A stretch of 42,881 nt of DNA, taken from assembly GCA_027068975.1 (NCBI GenBank), contig JALXFN010000123.1:1-42881 (forward strand). Reading direction: 5' to 3'. Positions 1-7,337 of the stretch are shown piece after piece (positions within the stretch are counted from its first letter, which is position 1; the number at the start of each line of letters is the position of its first letter). Below the pieces are notes generated by a model that saw only the letters and a program-made list of their open reading frames with translations, was not told the DNA's origin and made no database searches. The position numbers and the translations under genes were made by a program. The stretch comes from Campylobacteraceae bacterium (GTDB lineage Bacteria > Campylobacterota > Campylobacteria > Campylobacterales > Sulfurovaceae).

Positions 1-101
1 CCATCAACGTCACCATGAACCGACTCAAAAAGAAAATAGACCCAACAGGAGAGAAAGAGTACTTTATTCCTGTCTGGGGTGTGGGTTATAAATTGGTCTA
101 A
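1..101 (+). CDS. OmpR/PhoB-family response regulator, C-terminal end (partial)
   Basis: Only the last 32 codons are present; the gene begins left of the window. The reading frame starting at base 3 contains NRLKKKI followed by WGVGYKLV and a TAA stop. This is the recognition helix and C-terminal beta-hairpin of the OmpR-type winged-helix DNA-binding domain. The gene lies directly upstream of a Pho box and pstS, so it is most likely the phosphate regulator PhoB or its functional equivalent; that identity is inferred from position. The receiver domain and any partner kinase are outside the window. Confidence 0.85.
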   Translation, partial: INVTMNRLKKKIDPTGEKEYFIPVWGVGYKLV

Positions 102-135
102 CTGTTATCATTCTGTTACCAACATATTCTATACT
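102..135 (+). promoter_or_regulatory. Pho box and -10 element of pstS
   Basis: CTGTTA occurs at 102-107 and again at 113-118, an exact 11-bp period as in PhoB direct-repeat boxes. The second copy extends to CTGTTACC and ends at 120. A TATACT -10 element lies at 130-135, nine bases further on, so the box occupies the -35 position as in PhoB-activated promoters. The first half-site begins one base after the stop codon of the response regulator gene. Confidence 0.75.
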
Positions 136-164
136 ACATCAAATCAAATTAAAGGACGTATGAT

Positions 165-1166
165 ATGACATTTTCAAAACTATTAACAACAGCTCTTGTA
201 GCAACTGTGACACTAACAGCAACTAATGCTGATGAACTAAAAGGTAGAGGGGCATCTTTTCCTGGACCTGTTTACAAAGCGTGGACAGCAGACTACTTTA
301 AAGCGACAAAAAACCAAATTAACTACACACCAACAGGTTCAGGTGATGGAATTAAGTCTATTACAAAAAGAATGGTAGATTTTGCAGGTTCAGATAAGCC
401 ACTTAAACCAAAAGCTCTTAAAAAGAAGAAACTTTTTATGTTCCCAGCAGTTGTAGGTTCAATTGTTCTAGCCTACAACATTGACGGTGTTAAAGATGGT
501 GAGTTAAAACTCTCTCGTGCTGCTGTAGCTGCTATTTTTAGTGGAAAAGCTACCAACTGGGACGACGAAGTAATTGCGAAAGAGAACAAAGATTTAAAAC
601 TTCCTCATGAGCCAATTACCATTGCAGTAAGAGCTGACAAATCGGGTACAACGTTTAACTTTACTTACTTTTTAAATCAACTTGACGACAGTTTTAAAGT
701 AAGTAAAAAACCAACATGGACTGCACCTAAAGTTGTTGCTGGTAAATCAAACTCTGGTGTATCAGCCAATATTCAACAGATTAAAAACTCTATTGGTTAC
801 ATTGAGTACTCTTTCAAAGAGAAACTAGGACTTCCTGCTGCACAAGTAGAGAACAAAGAGGGTAAATTTATTAACCCAACACTAGAGTCATTCCAAGATG
901 CTGCAAAATACGCAGAGTGGACAGCAGACCAAGATTTCTATGCTGTTATTGGTGACCCTAAAGGTGAGACATCTTACCCTATAGTTGCTGCAACATTTAT
1001 TTTACTTCCAACAGAAAAAGTAGATACAAACAAAAAAGTAACAAAGTTCTTTGATTGGGCATTTGCAAATGGAGACAAATCAGCTTCTGACTTAGGTTAT
1101 GTACCTCTTCCAAAAGAGACTAAAGATGCTATTAGAAAATATTGGGAGACAAAAGGGATTAAATAA
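165..1166 (+). CDS. pstS: Phosphate ABC transporter, periplasmic phosphate-binding protein PstS
   Basis: This is the 333-residue periplasmic receptor that captures inorganic phosphate and delivers it to the PstC-PstA channel. Residues 1-22 form a signal peptide ending near TNA. The mature protein begins with LKGRGASFPGP, typical of PstS. TGSGDGIKSI (57-66) and RADKSGTT (156-163) match the family's phosphate-binding loops. The start follows an AAAGGA ribosome-binding site at 151-156. The gene stands alone between two Pho-type promoters, which lets the receptor be made in excess over the membrane components. The length is normal for the family. Confidence 0.95.
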   Translation: MTFSKLLTTALVATVTLTATNADELKGRGASFPGPVYKAWTADYFKATKNQINYTPTGSGDGIKSITKRMVDFAGSDKPLKPKALKKKKLFMFPAVVGSIVLAYNIDGVKDGELKLSRAAVAAIFSGKATNWDDEVIAKENKDLKLPHEPITIAVRADKSGTTFNFTYFLNQLDDSFKVSKKPTWTAPKVVAGKSNSGVSANIQQIKNSIGYIEYSFKEKLGLPAAQVENKEGKFINPTLESFQDAAKYAEWTADQDFYAVIGDPKGETSYPIVAATFILLPTEKVDTNKKVTKFFDWAFANGDKSASDLGYVPLPKETKDAIRKYWETKGIK

Positions 1167-1246
1167 TTAATCCCCCCTCACTACATTTTAGCCCTATTGC
1201 TACATAGGGTTAAGATGTGGAGAATAGAACTCTACTTGTAAACTTC

Positions 1247-1287
1247 AACTCATTTCTTTTACTCCTTTTATAATTTAGAAATGAGTT
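1247..1287 (+). terminator. Hairpin between pstS and pstC
   Basis: AACTCATTTCT (1247-1257) and AGAAATGAGTT (1277-1287) form a perfect 11-bp stem with a 19-base AT-rich loop. A shorter stem, CCCTAT/ATAGGG, lies near 1191-1210, closer to the pstS stop. Neither is followed by a clean T-run. They may be weak terminators or 3'-end stabilisers that separate pstS expression from pstCAB. Confidence 0.45.
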
Positions 1288-1307
1288 ATTACTTTTCAAA
1301 TACCTTT

Positions 1308-1340
1308 TGTTACCAAAATGTTACCACCTTAAAGTATTAT
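1308..1340 (+). promoter_or_regulatory. Pho box and -10 element of pstCAB-phoU
   Basis: TGTTACC occurs at 1308-1314 and again at 1319-1325, an 11-bp direct repeat. A TATTAT -10 element lies at 1335-1340, nine bases after the second copy, the same spacing as the pstS promoter. This gives pstC its own phosphate-responsive start about 30 bases before the coding region. Confidence 0.75.
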
Positions 1341-1368
1341 CACCCATTAAACAAAACAAAGGCAAAAA

Positions 1369-2226
1369 ATGGGTGGAAAACTCTTTAAAAATTTCTCGTT
1401 TTTCTCGGCTACGCTCTCCTTTTTTATCCTTGTTGGTATCTTCTCCATACTCTTTAGCTATGCACAAGATTCACTCCATGAATTTGGATTTGATTTCTTA
1501 GGTAGTGAAGTATGGGAAGCTGATGAGGATGATGAGGAGTTAGGCGTATTTGGTGGGTATATCCCTCTTGTTGGTACGATGCTAAGTACCGTTATTGCTA
1601 TGGTTATAGCTACTCCATTGGCGATGGGTATTGCTATCTTTTTAACCGAAATTGCACATAAAACACTTATTAAACCTGTCTCTATTGCCATTGAGTTACT
1701 CGCTGCTATTCCTAGTATTATCTACGGTATGTGGGGGCTTTTTTACTTTGCACCCATTATGCAATCTGCCTTTGGGGGAAATGGTGTTGGACTTCTTACA
1801 GCAGGTGTTGTTTTGGCGATTATGATTATCCCTTTTATGGCTGCAATTACTCGTGACTCCATGAATACTGTTCCAGATGTACTCAAAGAGTCAGCTTATG
1901 CCATGGGGGCAACGAAGTTTGAGGTTATAAAAGATGTCATTATGCCGTACTCAAAAGGTGGGATTATTGGCTCTATTATTTTGGCTTTAGGTCGTGCTTT
2001 AGGTGAGACTATGGCTGTTGCGTTCCTTATTGGTTCAGTCATGCAGATACCAAACAAAGTAACCGATGCCACAACCTCTATTCCTGTTCTTTTAGCGAAC
2101 AATTTCTCAGAAGCAGAGGGGCTTGAGATGAGTTCCATGTACTATTTGGCTCTTATCTTATTTGTTGTTAGTTTTGCCATTATCTCCATAGCAAAATTCT
2201 ACTTCTTAGGGAAAAAGGTTAAGTAA
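1369..2226 (+). CDS. pstC: Phosphate ABC transporter permease PstC
   Basis: This 285-residue inner-membrane permease is one half of the phosphate channel. It has about six hydrophobic segments. The cytoplasmic coupling loop reads KESAYAMGATKFEVIKDVIMP, the EAA-type motif that contacts PstB, and is followed by ALGRALGETMAV, characteristic of PstC. The segment AAIPSIIYGMWGLF is also typical. An AAAGG ribosome-binding site ends six bases before the ATG. The stop overlaps the pstA start in a TAATG arrangement, so the two permease subunits are translationally coupled. Confidence 0.95.
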   Translation: MGGKLFKNFSFFSATLSFFILVGIFSILFSYAQDSLHEFGFDFLGSEVWEADEDDEELGVFGGYIPLVGTMLSTVIAMVIATPLAMGIAIFLTEIAHKTLIKPVSIAIELLAAIPSIIYGMWGLFYFAPIMQSAFGGNGVGLLTAGVVLAIMIIPFMAAITRDSMNTVPDVLKESAYAMGATKFEVIKDVIMPYSKGGIIGSIILALGRALGETMAVAFLIGSVMQIPNKVTDATTSIPVLLANNFSEAEGLEMSSMYYLALILFVVSFAIISIAKFYFLGKKVK

Positions 2227-3035
2227 TGAACAGACTACTCTTAAATAAAATCATCTTAGTACTCTCAACACTCTCAGCAGTGATTGGAATAAGCTTTCTC
2301 TTTTGGATACTCGCAACCTTAACCTACAAAGGGGTCTCTAGTCTTCATCTTAGTACCTTTACACAAGACTTGGTAAATGGTGGTATTAGAAACCTACTTG
2401 TTGGGCAGTTTACCATGGCACTTATCGCCTCGGCGATTGCTGTGCCTATTGGAATGTTTGCAGGTATTTGGCTTCGTGAATACTCGAACCAAAACAAGTT
2501 GGCTTCAATCATTAGAAATCTAAGCGATGTTATGATGTCTGCTCCATCTATTGTTATTGGGGTCTTTGTCTATGCTCTCTTTGTTGCACCTTTTGGTAAC
2601 TATAACGGTTTTGCAGGGGTTATTGCTCTAACTATTATGATGATACCAATTATTATAAGCACTACAGACAATATGTTAGCTCTTGTACCAAAAGAGTTAA
2701 GAGAAGCAGGGATTGCACTTGGTGGGAGTAAACACAAAATTATTATGCAAATAATTATCAAAGCTGCTAAAGTTGGGATAACCACAGGAGTTCTACTCTC
2801 GTTTGCTAGAATCATCGGAGAGACAGCACCACTGCTCTTTACTTCGGCAAACAATCAGTTCTTTACTATGGATTTGACAGGGCAGTTTCCATCACTTACT
2901 GTAAGTATCTATAACTTAGCGACCTACCCAGATGAAGCAAGTCGTGAGTTGGCATGGGCTGCGTCGTTTGTTTTGACAGCTATTGTTTTAATTATCAACT
3001 TAACAGGTCGTTATATGACCAGAAATAAAAAATAA
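2226..3035 (+). CDS. pstA: Phosphate ABC transporter permease PstA
   Basis: This is the second channel subunit, 269 residues with about six membrane segments. It carries MMSAPSIVIGVFVYALFV, the EAA-like coupling loop LREAGIALGGSKHKII, and ARIIGETAPLLFT, all typical of PstA. The ATG shares one base with the pstC stop. PstB follows after nine bases with an AAGGAG ribosome-binding site. The protein pairs with PstC and is energised by PstB. Confidence 0.95.
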   Translation: MNRLLLNKIILVLSTLSAVIGISFLFWILATLTYKGVSSLHLSTFTQDLVNGGIRNLLVGQFTMALIASAIAVPIGMFAGIWLREYSNQNKLASIIRNLSDVMMSAPSIVIGVFVYALFVAPFGNYNGFAGVIALTIMMIPIIISTTDNMLALVPKELREAGIALGGSKHKIIMQIIIKAAKVGITTGVLLSFARIIGETAPLLFTSANNQFFTMDLTGQFPSLTVSIYNLATYPDEASRELAWAASFVLTAIVLIINLTGRYMTRNKK

Positions 3036-3044
3036 GGAGTCGCA

Positions 3045-3827
3045 ATGACCAACTTAATAATGGAAACCAAAGATTTTAGCTTTACCTATGCAGGGGTTGA
3101 TGCTCCTTCTTTAAAAAAGATAAATCTACCAATAGAGAAAAACAGAATTACAGCAATGATAGGTCCTTCGGGTTGTGGGAAATCGACACTACTTCGTGCC
3201 ATGAACCGAATACATGACCTCTATCCAAATAATAAATATGAGGGAGAGATAAACCTCTATAGCAATGGAAAAAAAGAGAATATTTTAGACCTAAAAAAAG
3301 AGAACGACCTTATTCGTCTGCGTCAAGATGTGGGAATGATTTTTCAAAAGCCAACCCCTTTTCCAATGAGCATTTACGATAATGTAGCTTATGGAATGAG
3401 ATTAGCAGGTGTTAAAAACCAGTCTGAACTAGATGGTAGAGTAGAAAAAGCTCTACAAGATTCAGCGATTTGGAAAGAGACCAAAGATAGACTTAATACC
3501 TCTGCCCTTGGTATGAGTGGAGGTCAACAACAACGACTATGTATCGCTAGAGCTGTTGCACTAAAGCCTGATATTATGCTATTTGATGAACCAACATCGG
3601 CACTTGACCCAATCTCTACAGGGGCGATTGAGGAGCTTATTGCAGAGCTTAAAAAAGATGTCTCTATAGTTATTGTAACACACAATATGCAACAAGCTTC
3701 ACGGCTTAGTGACTACACAGCCTTTATGTATTTGGGAGATTTGATTGAGTATGATAAAACTGATACAATTTTTATGAATCCTAATGAGAAATTGACAGAA
3801 GATTATATTACAGGGAGATTTGGATAA
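3045..3827 (+). CDS. pstB: Phosphate ABC transporter ATP-binding protein PstB
   Basis: This 260-residue cytoplasmic ATPase drives phosphate import. All ABC motifs are intact: Walker [10 protein letters not shown] (40-48), Q-loop Gln101, signature MSGGQQQR (157-164), Walker B IMLFDEP (177-183), D-loop SALDP and switch His213 in VTHNM. The N-terminus [16 protein letters not shown] and the segment [11 protein letters not shown] are PstB-specific. The stop overlaps the phoU start by one base (TAATG), so the transporter and its negative regulator are coupled. Confidence 0.96.
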   Translation: MTNLIMETKDFSFTYAGVDAPSLKKINLPIEKNRITAMIGPSGCGKSTLLRAMNRIHDLYPNNKYEGEINLYSNGKKENILDLKKENDLIRLRQDVGMIFQKPTPFPMSIYDNVAYGMRLAGVKNQSELDGRVEKALQDSAIWKETKDRLNTSALGMSGGQQQRLCIARAVALKPDIMLFDEPTSALDPISTGAIEELIAELKKDVSIVIVTHNMQQASRLSDYTAFMYLGDLIEYDKTDTIFMNPNEKLTEDYITGRFG

Positions 3828-4492
3828 TGTTACCACAATATCATGATGCACGACACGCAGTAAGAGATACCGTTATAGATTTGGTTGAGAACCTTCAAAA
3901 TGCAAATAAAATGGCTGTAGATGCTGTAAAAAATTGGAATGCCCAAGAGTTAGAAGAGGCACGAAAATCTATTAAAGATTTTAAAACTATTACAGAAAAA
4001 GTAGATAATGATGTTGTTATTATCTTTGCTAAATATACCCCAAGTGCTAAAGATTTACGAGAGTTGGTTTCATACTTTAAAATAACCTCAGCACTCAATC
4101 GTATTCAGAACAATACAAATAGCTATTTGAAAAATATGCAGACAGTTATTATGGAAGATGATAAGAATATTCGTGAGTTTGTTGATGACTCTTTGCGTAT
4201 TAACAAGTGTACATTAGATGCTTTTGAATATACACTAGAGATGTTAAACACTTTTGAAGATGATGATAAAATCAAAAAACTCAACTCTAAAATTACTGTT
4301 GAGCAGAGTAAAACAGAAGATATATATTCGCTACTAGAAAAAGAGATTGTTCAAAAAATGAGTGATGCAGATGTTAATGTGCAAGAGTACTTTAATCTAC
4401 TTAAATATTTTAGGAAAAATTTAAAGATTGTAGATAGATTAGAGACTATTGCTCAAAGGGTTATCTTTGCGAGAATGGGTGGGAAGCTTTAA
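3827..4492 (+). CDS. phoU: PhoU phosphate-signalling protein
   Basis: This 221-residue all-helical cytoplasmic protein matches PhoU in length, operon position and pattern. Two three-helix halves each contain acidic metal-binding segments, such as DFKTITEKVDND and RELVSYFKITSALNRIQNN. In the family it links Pst transport state to the sensor kinase and limits phosphate uptake when phosphate is plentiful. The ATG overlaps the pstB stop. A homologous PhoU-like family serves PiT transporters, and a pit gene follows 59 bases later, so it may regulate both; the direct fusion to pstB favours classical PhoU. Confidence 0.9.
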   Translation: MLPQYHDARHAVRDTVIDLVENLQNANKMAVDAVKNWNAQELEEARKSIKDFKTITEKVDNDVVIIFAKYTPSAKDLRELVSYFKITSALNRIQNNTNSYLKNMQTVIMEDDKNIREFVDDSLRINKCTLDAFEYTLEMLNTFEDDDKIKKLNSKITVEQSKTEDIYSLLEKEIVQKMSDADVNVQEYFNLLKYFRKNLKIVDRLETIAQRVIFARMGGKL

Positions 4493-4500
4493 AAGTCAAA

Positions 4501-4522
4501 TGTTACCTTTTTAAGATATAAT
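4501..4522 (+). promoter_or_regulatory. Likely Pho-type promoter of pit
   Basis: TGTTACC lies at 4501-4507 and a TATAAT -10 at 4517-4522, again nine bases apart as at pstS and pstC. The upstream half-site of the direct repeat is not recognisable, so this is a single half-site promoter. Phosphate control of pit is therefore likely but weaker than at pstS. Confidence 0.5.
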
Positions 4523-4551
4523 TTCCAAATCAAAAAAAAGGAAATAAACTC

Positions 4552-6084
4552 ATGAACAGTACAATCAAAACAATACTTGGAGCAGCTTTTGCCATAGCTG
4601 TGGCCTACTATGTACAGTCTGCATTTGGAGAGATTCCCAGTGTCAACTTTCTAACATTAGCAGCTGTATTTGGTGCTTATATGGCGATGAATATTGGAGC
4701 TAATGACGTAGCCAATAACGTAGGTCCAGCTGTTGGAGCTGGGGCTTTAACCATTGGTGGGGCTGTTGTTATCGCTTCTATCTTTGAAGCAGGTGGAGCC
4801 TTACTTGCAGGTGGAGATGTTGTTGGAACCATTAAAAAAGGGATTATTGACCCTGTTGCTTTTGCAGGAGACCCAATGATGTTTGTCTATGCCATGGCTG
4901 CTGCTCTTCTCTCTGCTGCATTATGGTTGACCTTAGCAACAGCACTTAAAGCCCCTGTTTCAACCACACACTCTATTGTTGGTGGTGTTATGGGTGCAGG
5001 TATTGCTGCTGGTGGTTTTGCTATTGTTTCATGGGGAACCATGGGTAAAATTGCTGCTTCATGGGTTATCTCTCCTGTGCTTGGAGGGCTTATTGCTGCT
5101 GCTTTCCTTTACATTATAAAATCACAAATCTTACACCAAGATGACCGACTCAGTGCTGCCAAAAAGATTGTACCTATCTTAGTCTCTGTTATGGCATGGG
5201 CATTTTTAACCTACTTAACACTTAAAGGGTTCAAGCATATCTGGAAAGATGTTTTAGAGTTTTTACCATTCTTACCAGAGACAAAAAAACCAACCATTGG
5301 TGTTGCTGCCTCATTTGGTCTTATTGGAGCGATTGTAACCTATATTCTTGTTAAACCTAGAATAAACTCTAAAATTTCTGGTTTAGAGAATGACAGAGCT
5401 GCTATTAACACTCTCTTTACTATCCCACTTATTTTTGCTGCTTCCATGCTAAGTTTTGCACATGGGGCAAATGATGTTGCCAATGCAGTTGGACCTCTTG
5501 CAGCTATTTATGACTCTCTTGCACATGCTACCATCTCTGCTAAAGCAGCCATTCCATTGTGGGTTATGGTTACAGGTGGTGTGGGTATCTCTGTTGGTCT
5601 TGCTCTCTTTGGTCCAAGACTTATCAAAACAGTTGGTTCAGAAATTACTGACCTAGACCCAATGAGAGCCTTCTCTATTATGATGGCTGCAGCCATTACC
5701 GTGGTTATTGCTTCTCAACTTGGTCTTCCTGTTTCATCAACACACATCGCTGTGGGTGGGGTATTTGGTGTTGGTTTCTTACGAGAGTGGATGGACAGAA
5801 AAGGTACAGATGAAAAACGTATTGCATTAGAGAAACAACGTGAAAAAGTACAAGCTCTTAAAGATAAGCTAGAGACAATAGATGATGCTCAAGAAAAATT
5901 AGAACTTTTTGAAACCATTAAATATGAGAAGAAAAAAACAAAAGTTTTAAAAAGAGCTGTTAAAGATACCTATGTAAAACGTGGTATGGTTCAAAAAATT
6001 GTCGCTGCATGGGTCATTACTGTTCCTGCTGCTGCTACACTTTCAGCTCTTGTATTCTTTATTATTAGAGGGATTGAGATTTAA
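4552..6084 (+). CDS. pit: PiT-family inorganic phosphate transporter
   Basis: This 510-residue inner-membrane transporter belongs to the PiT (SLC20-like) family and is expected to move phosphate or metal-phosphate driven by an ion gradient. The two duplicated signature motifs are present: MNIGANDVANNVGP near residue 46 and FAHGANDVANAVGP near residue 302, each followed by an APVSTTHS- or LPVSSTHI-type motif. About twelve hydrophobic segments are visible. A charged, helical cytoplasmic stretch (about 415-475, rich in Lys and Glu) precedes the last membrane segment. A low-affinity carrier beside the high-affinity Pst system gives this locus both uptake routes. Confidence 0.93.
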   Translation: MNSTIKTILGAAFAIAVAYYVQSAFGEIPSVNFLTLAAVFGAYMAMNIGANDVANNVGPAVGAGALTIGGAVVIASIFEAGGALLAGGDVVGTIKKGIIDPVAFAGDPMMFVYAMAAALLSAALWLTLATALKAPVSTTHSIVGGVMGAGIAAGGFAIVSWGTMGKIAASWVISPVLGGLIAAAFLYIIKSQILHQDDRLSAAKKIVPILVSVMAWAFLTYLTLKGFKHIWKDVLEFLPFLPETKKPTIGVAASFGLIGAIVTYILVKPRINSKISGLENDRAAINTLFTIPLIFAASMLSFAHGANDVANAVGPLAAIYDSLAHATISAKAAIPLWVMVTGGVGISVGLALFGPRLIKTVGSEITDLDPMRAFSIMMAAAITVVIASQLGLPVSSTHIAVGGVFGVGFLREWMDRKGTDEKRIALEKQREKVQALKDKLETIDDAQEKLELFETIKYEKKKTKVLKRAVKDTYVKRGMVQKIVAAWVITVPAAATLSALVFFIIRGIEI

Positions 6085-6098
6085 TAAATCTAAAAATA

Positions 6099-6148
6099 GG
6101 AGTCGGGACTTTAGTCCCATAAATAACTTGGACTAAAGTCCAAGCTCC
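6099..6148. repeat. GGAG-headed inverted REP pair (BIME-like)
   Basis: On the + strand GGAG (6099-6102) is followed by the palindrome GGGACTTTAGTCCC (6105-6118). On the - strand GGAG (complement of 6145-6148) is followed by GGACTTTAGTCC (complement of 6130-6141). Together they form a long imperfect hairpin from 6096 to 6151. A tetranucleotide head plus hairpin is the known layout of REP sequences moved by RAYT transposases. It sits exactly between the convergent pit and CofD-like genes and touches the stop codon of the latter, so it may also act as a transcript end. Confidence 0.6.
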
Positions 6149-7299
6149 TATAATCCTAATAATACTCTTCCTACCTCTTTTGCATCAAACTCCCCTCGTT
6201 TCCAAGGGTCTTCTAAATCACCTACTATAATTTCAATTCCCTCTTTAAGATATTTATCTAAGTCCCCCGTCTGTATATAATGTTGTTTTTGCTGTTTACT
6301 ATTGAAAAATGATTCTTGATTATAGTGGTTATTGATGATTATATGCGTTATAAAGTCACTCAAAACATAACCCTTCTCATGAGCTAAACGTTCTATTATT
6401 TGCATAATATCTTCAGCTGTAAAACTTTTAGTTTCACTATCCTGTGCAAGATTCACCAAAAATACTTTTTTTGCTCTTCTATTTTGACAAAGAACTTGAG
6501 GCAGTTCATTGTTAATCAAATGAGGTAAAATACTGGTAAAAAAGCTACCAGGACTAAAAACTATAAGCTCAGACTCCTCTATTGATTTTAATACTTTAGG
6601 ATTTACCACAGGATTGACATAGGAAAACTTGTTACCTTGTAATTGACAAATTTTCAAAGACTCTATTTTATGTTTACTATTTGCTCCAAATGCACTTATC
6701 TCACTCTCTCCACAAATAACCGTACCATTATAAAAATTTGCTTTTAAGTGGTATTGATTATCCAGATAGATAGGCAGAGATTTTGAACTACAGTTAAAAA
6801 GTGTCTCTAACTTTTCGATGGCTTCATTCCAATCACGATTATGTTTAAAGTAAGCAGCAACCAAAATAAAGTTTCCAATACTTCCATTAGAGAGATTGAT
6901 ACTATCTACTTTTTCTAAAAATAAAAACAGATACTCAAAAAGCTCTTTTTGAATCTCTAAACCATCACTAAGTTGATAAAGAACACTATTTTTATCTAAA
7001 ATAAGTTTTCCCAGTTCATCTATAAAAATGTACTTCTTTACAGGAAACCTCCAATTTATAAATTTCACCAACTGTTTGTTTTGTTGTGTATGAGGTATAG
7101 ACATGGCTATAGACTGTCGTATGTCACCTACTGACAAAATATTACAACACTCTCTAAGAATCTTTGATGAGGCTCCATTATCCGTACTTGGTACTACACG
7201 AGTAATATTTTTGGAGTAAGTAAGCAACTCAAACATTATATCTTTAATGGCAGAACCACCCGAAAGAATAGTTATTTTTTTATTTTTAAATTTTAACAT
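6148..7299 (-). CDS. CofD/YvcK-family (UPF0052) protein
   Basis: This 383-residue cytoplasmic protein belongs to the family of 2-phospho-lactate transferase CofD and gluconeogenesis factor YvcK. The N-terminus has a nucleotide-binding fold with ITILSGGSAIKD, where the family usually has GGGTG. STDNGASSK (38-46) matches the usual DDGGSS loop, and VGDIRQSIA (57-65) matches PPGDIR. A C-terminal VFSPGSFFTSILPHL corresponds to IGPGSLYTSI. The first loop lacks one of the usual glycines, so the ligand may differ. The family includes a member of the so-called GAK gene system, but none of its partners is nearby. No clear ribosome-binding site precedes the ATG. Confidence 0.75.
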   Translation of the reverse strand: MLKFKNKKITILSGGSAIKDIMFELLTYSKNITRVVPSTDNGASSKILRECCNILSVGDIRQSIAMSIPHTQQNKQLVKFINWRFPVKKYIFIDELGKLILDKNSVLYQLSDGLEIQKELFEYLFLFLEKVDSINLSNGSIGNFILVAAYFKHNRDWNEAIEKLETLFNCSSKSLPIYLDNQYHLKANFYNGTVICGESEISAFGANSKHKIESLKICQLQGNKFSYVNPVVNPKVLKSIEESELIVFSPGSFFTSILPHLINNELPQVLCQNRRAKKVFLVNLAQDSETKSFTAEDIMQIIERLAHEKGYVLSDFITHIIINNHYNQESFFNSKQQKQHYIQTGDLDKYLKEGIEIIVGDLEDPWKRGEFDAKEVGRVLLGL

Positions 7300-7337
7300 A
7301 AATTATTATACTAATATTTTATTAAAAGAATACATTT

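Noticed and set aside
1307-1501. A 64-residue frame overlapping the start of pstC
   Set aside because: Its start lies inside the Pho box and most of it overlaps pstC in another frame, with no domain or signal.
6148-7299. A member of the GAK gene system because of its CofD-like sequence
   Set aside because: None of the partner genes of that system is visible; only the CofD/YvcK family relation can be supported.
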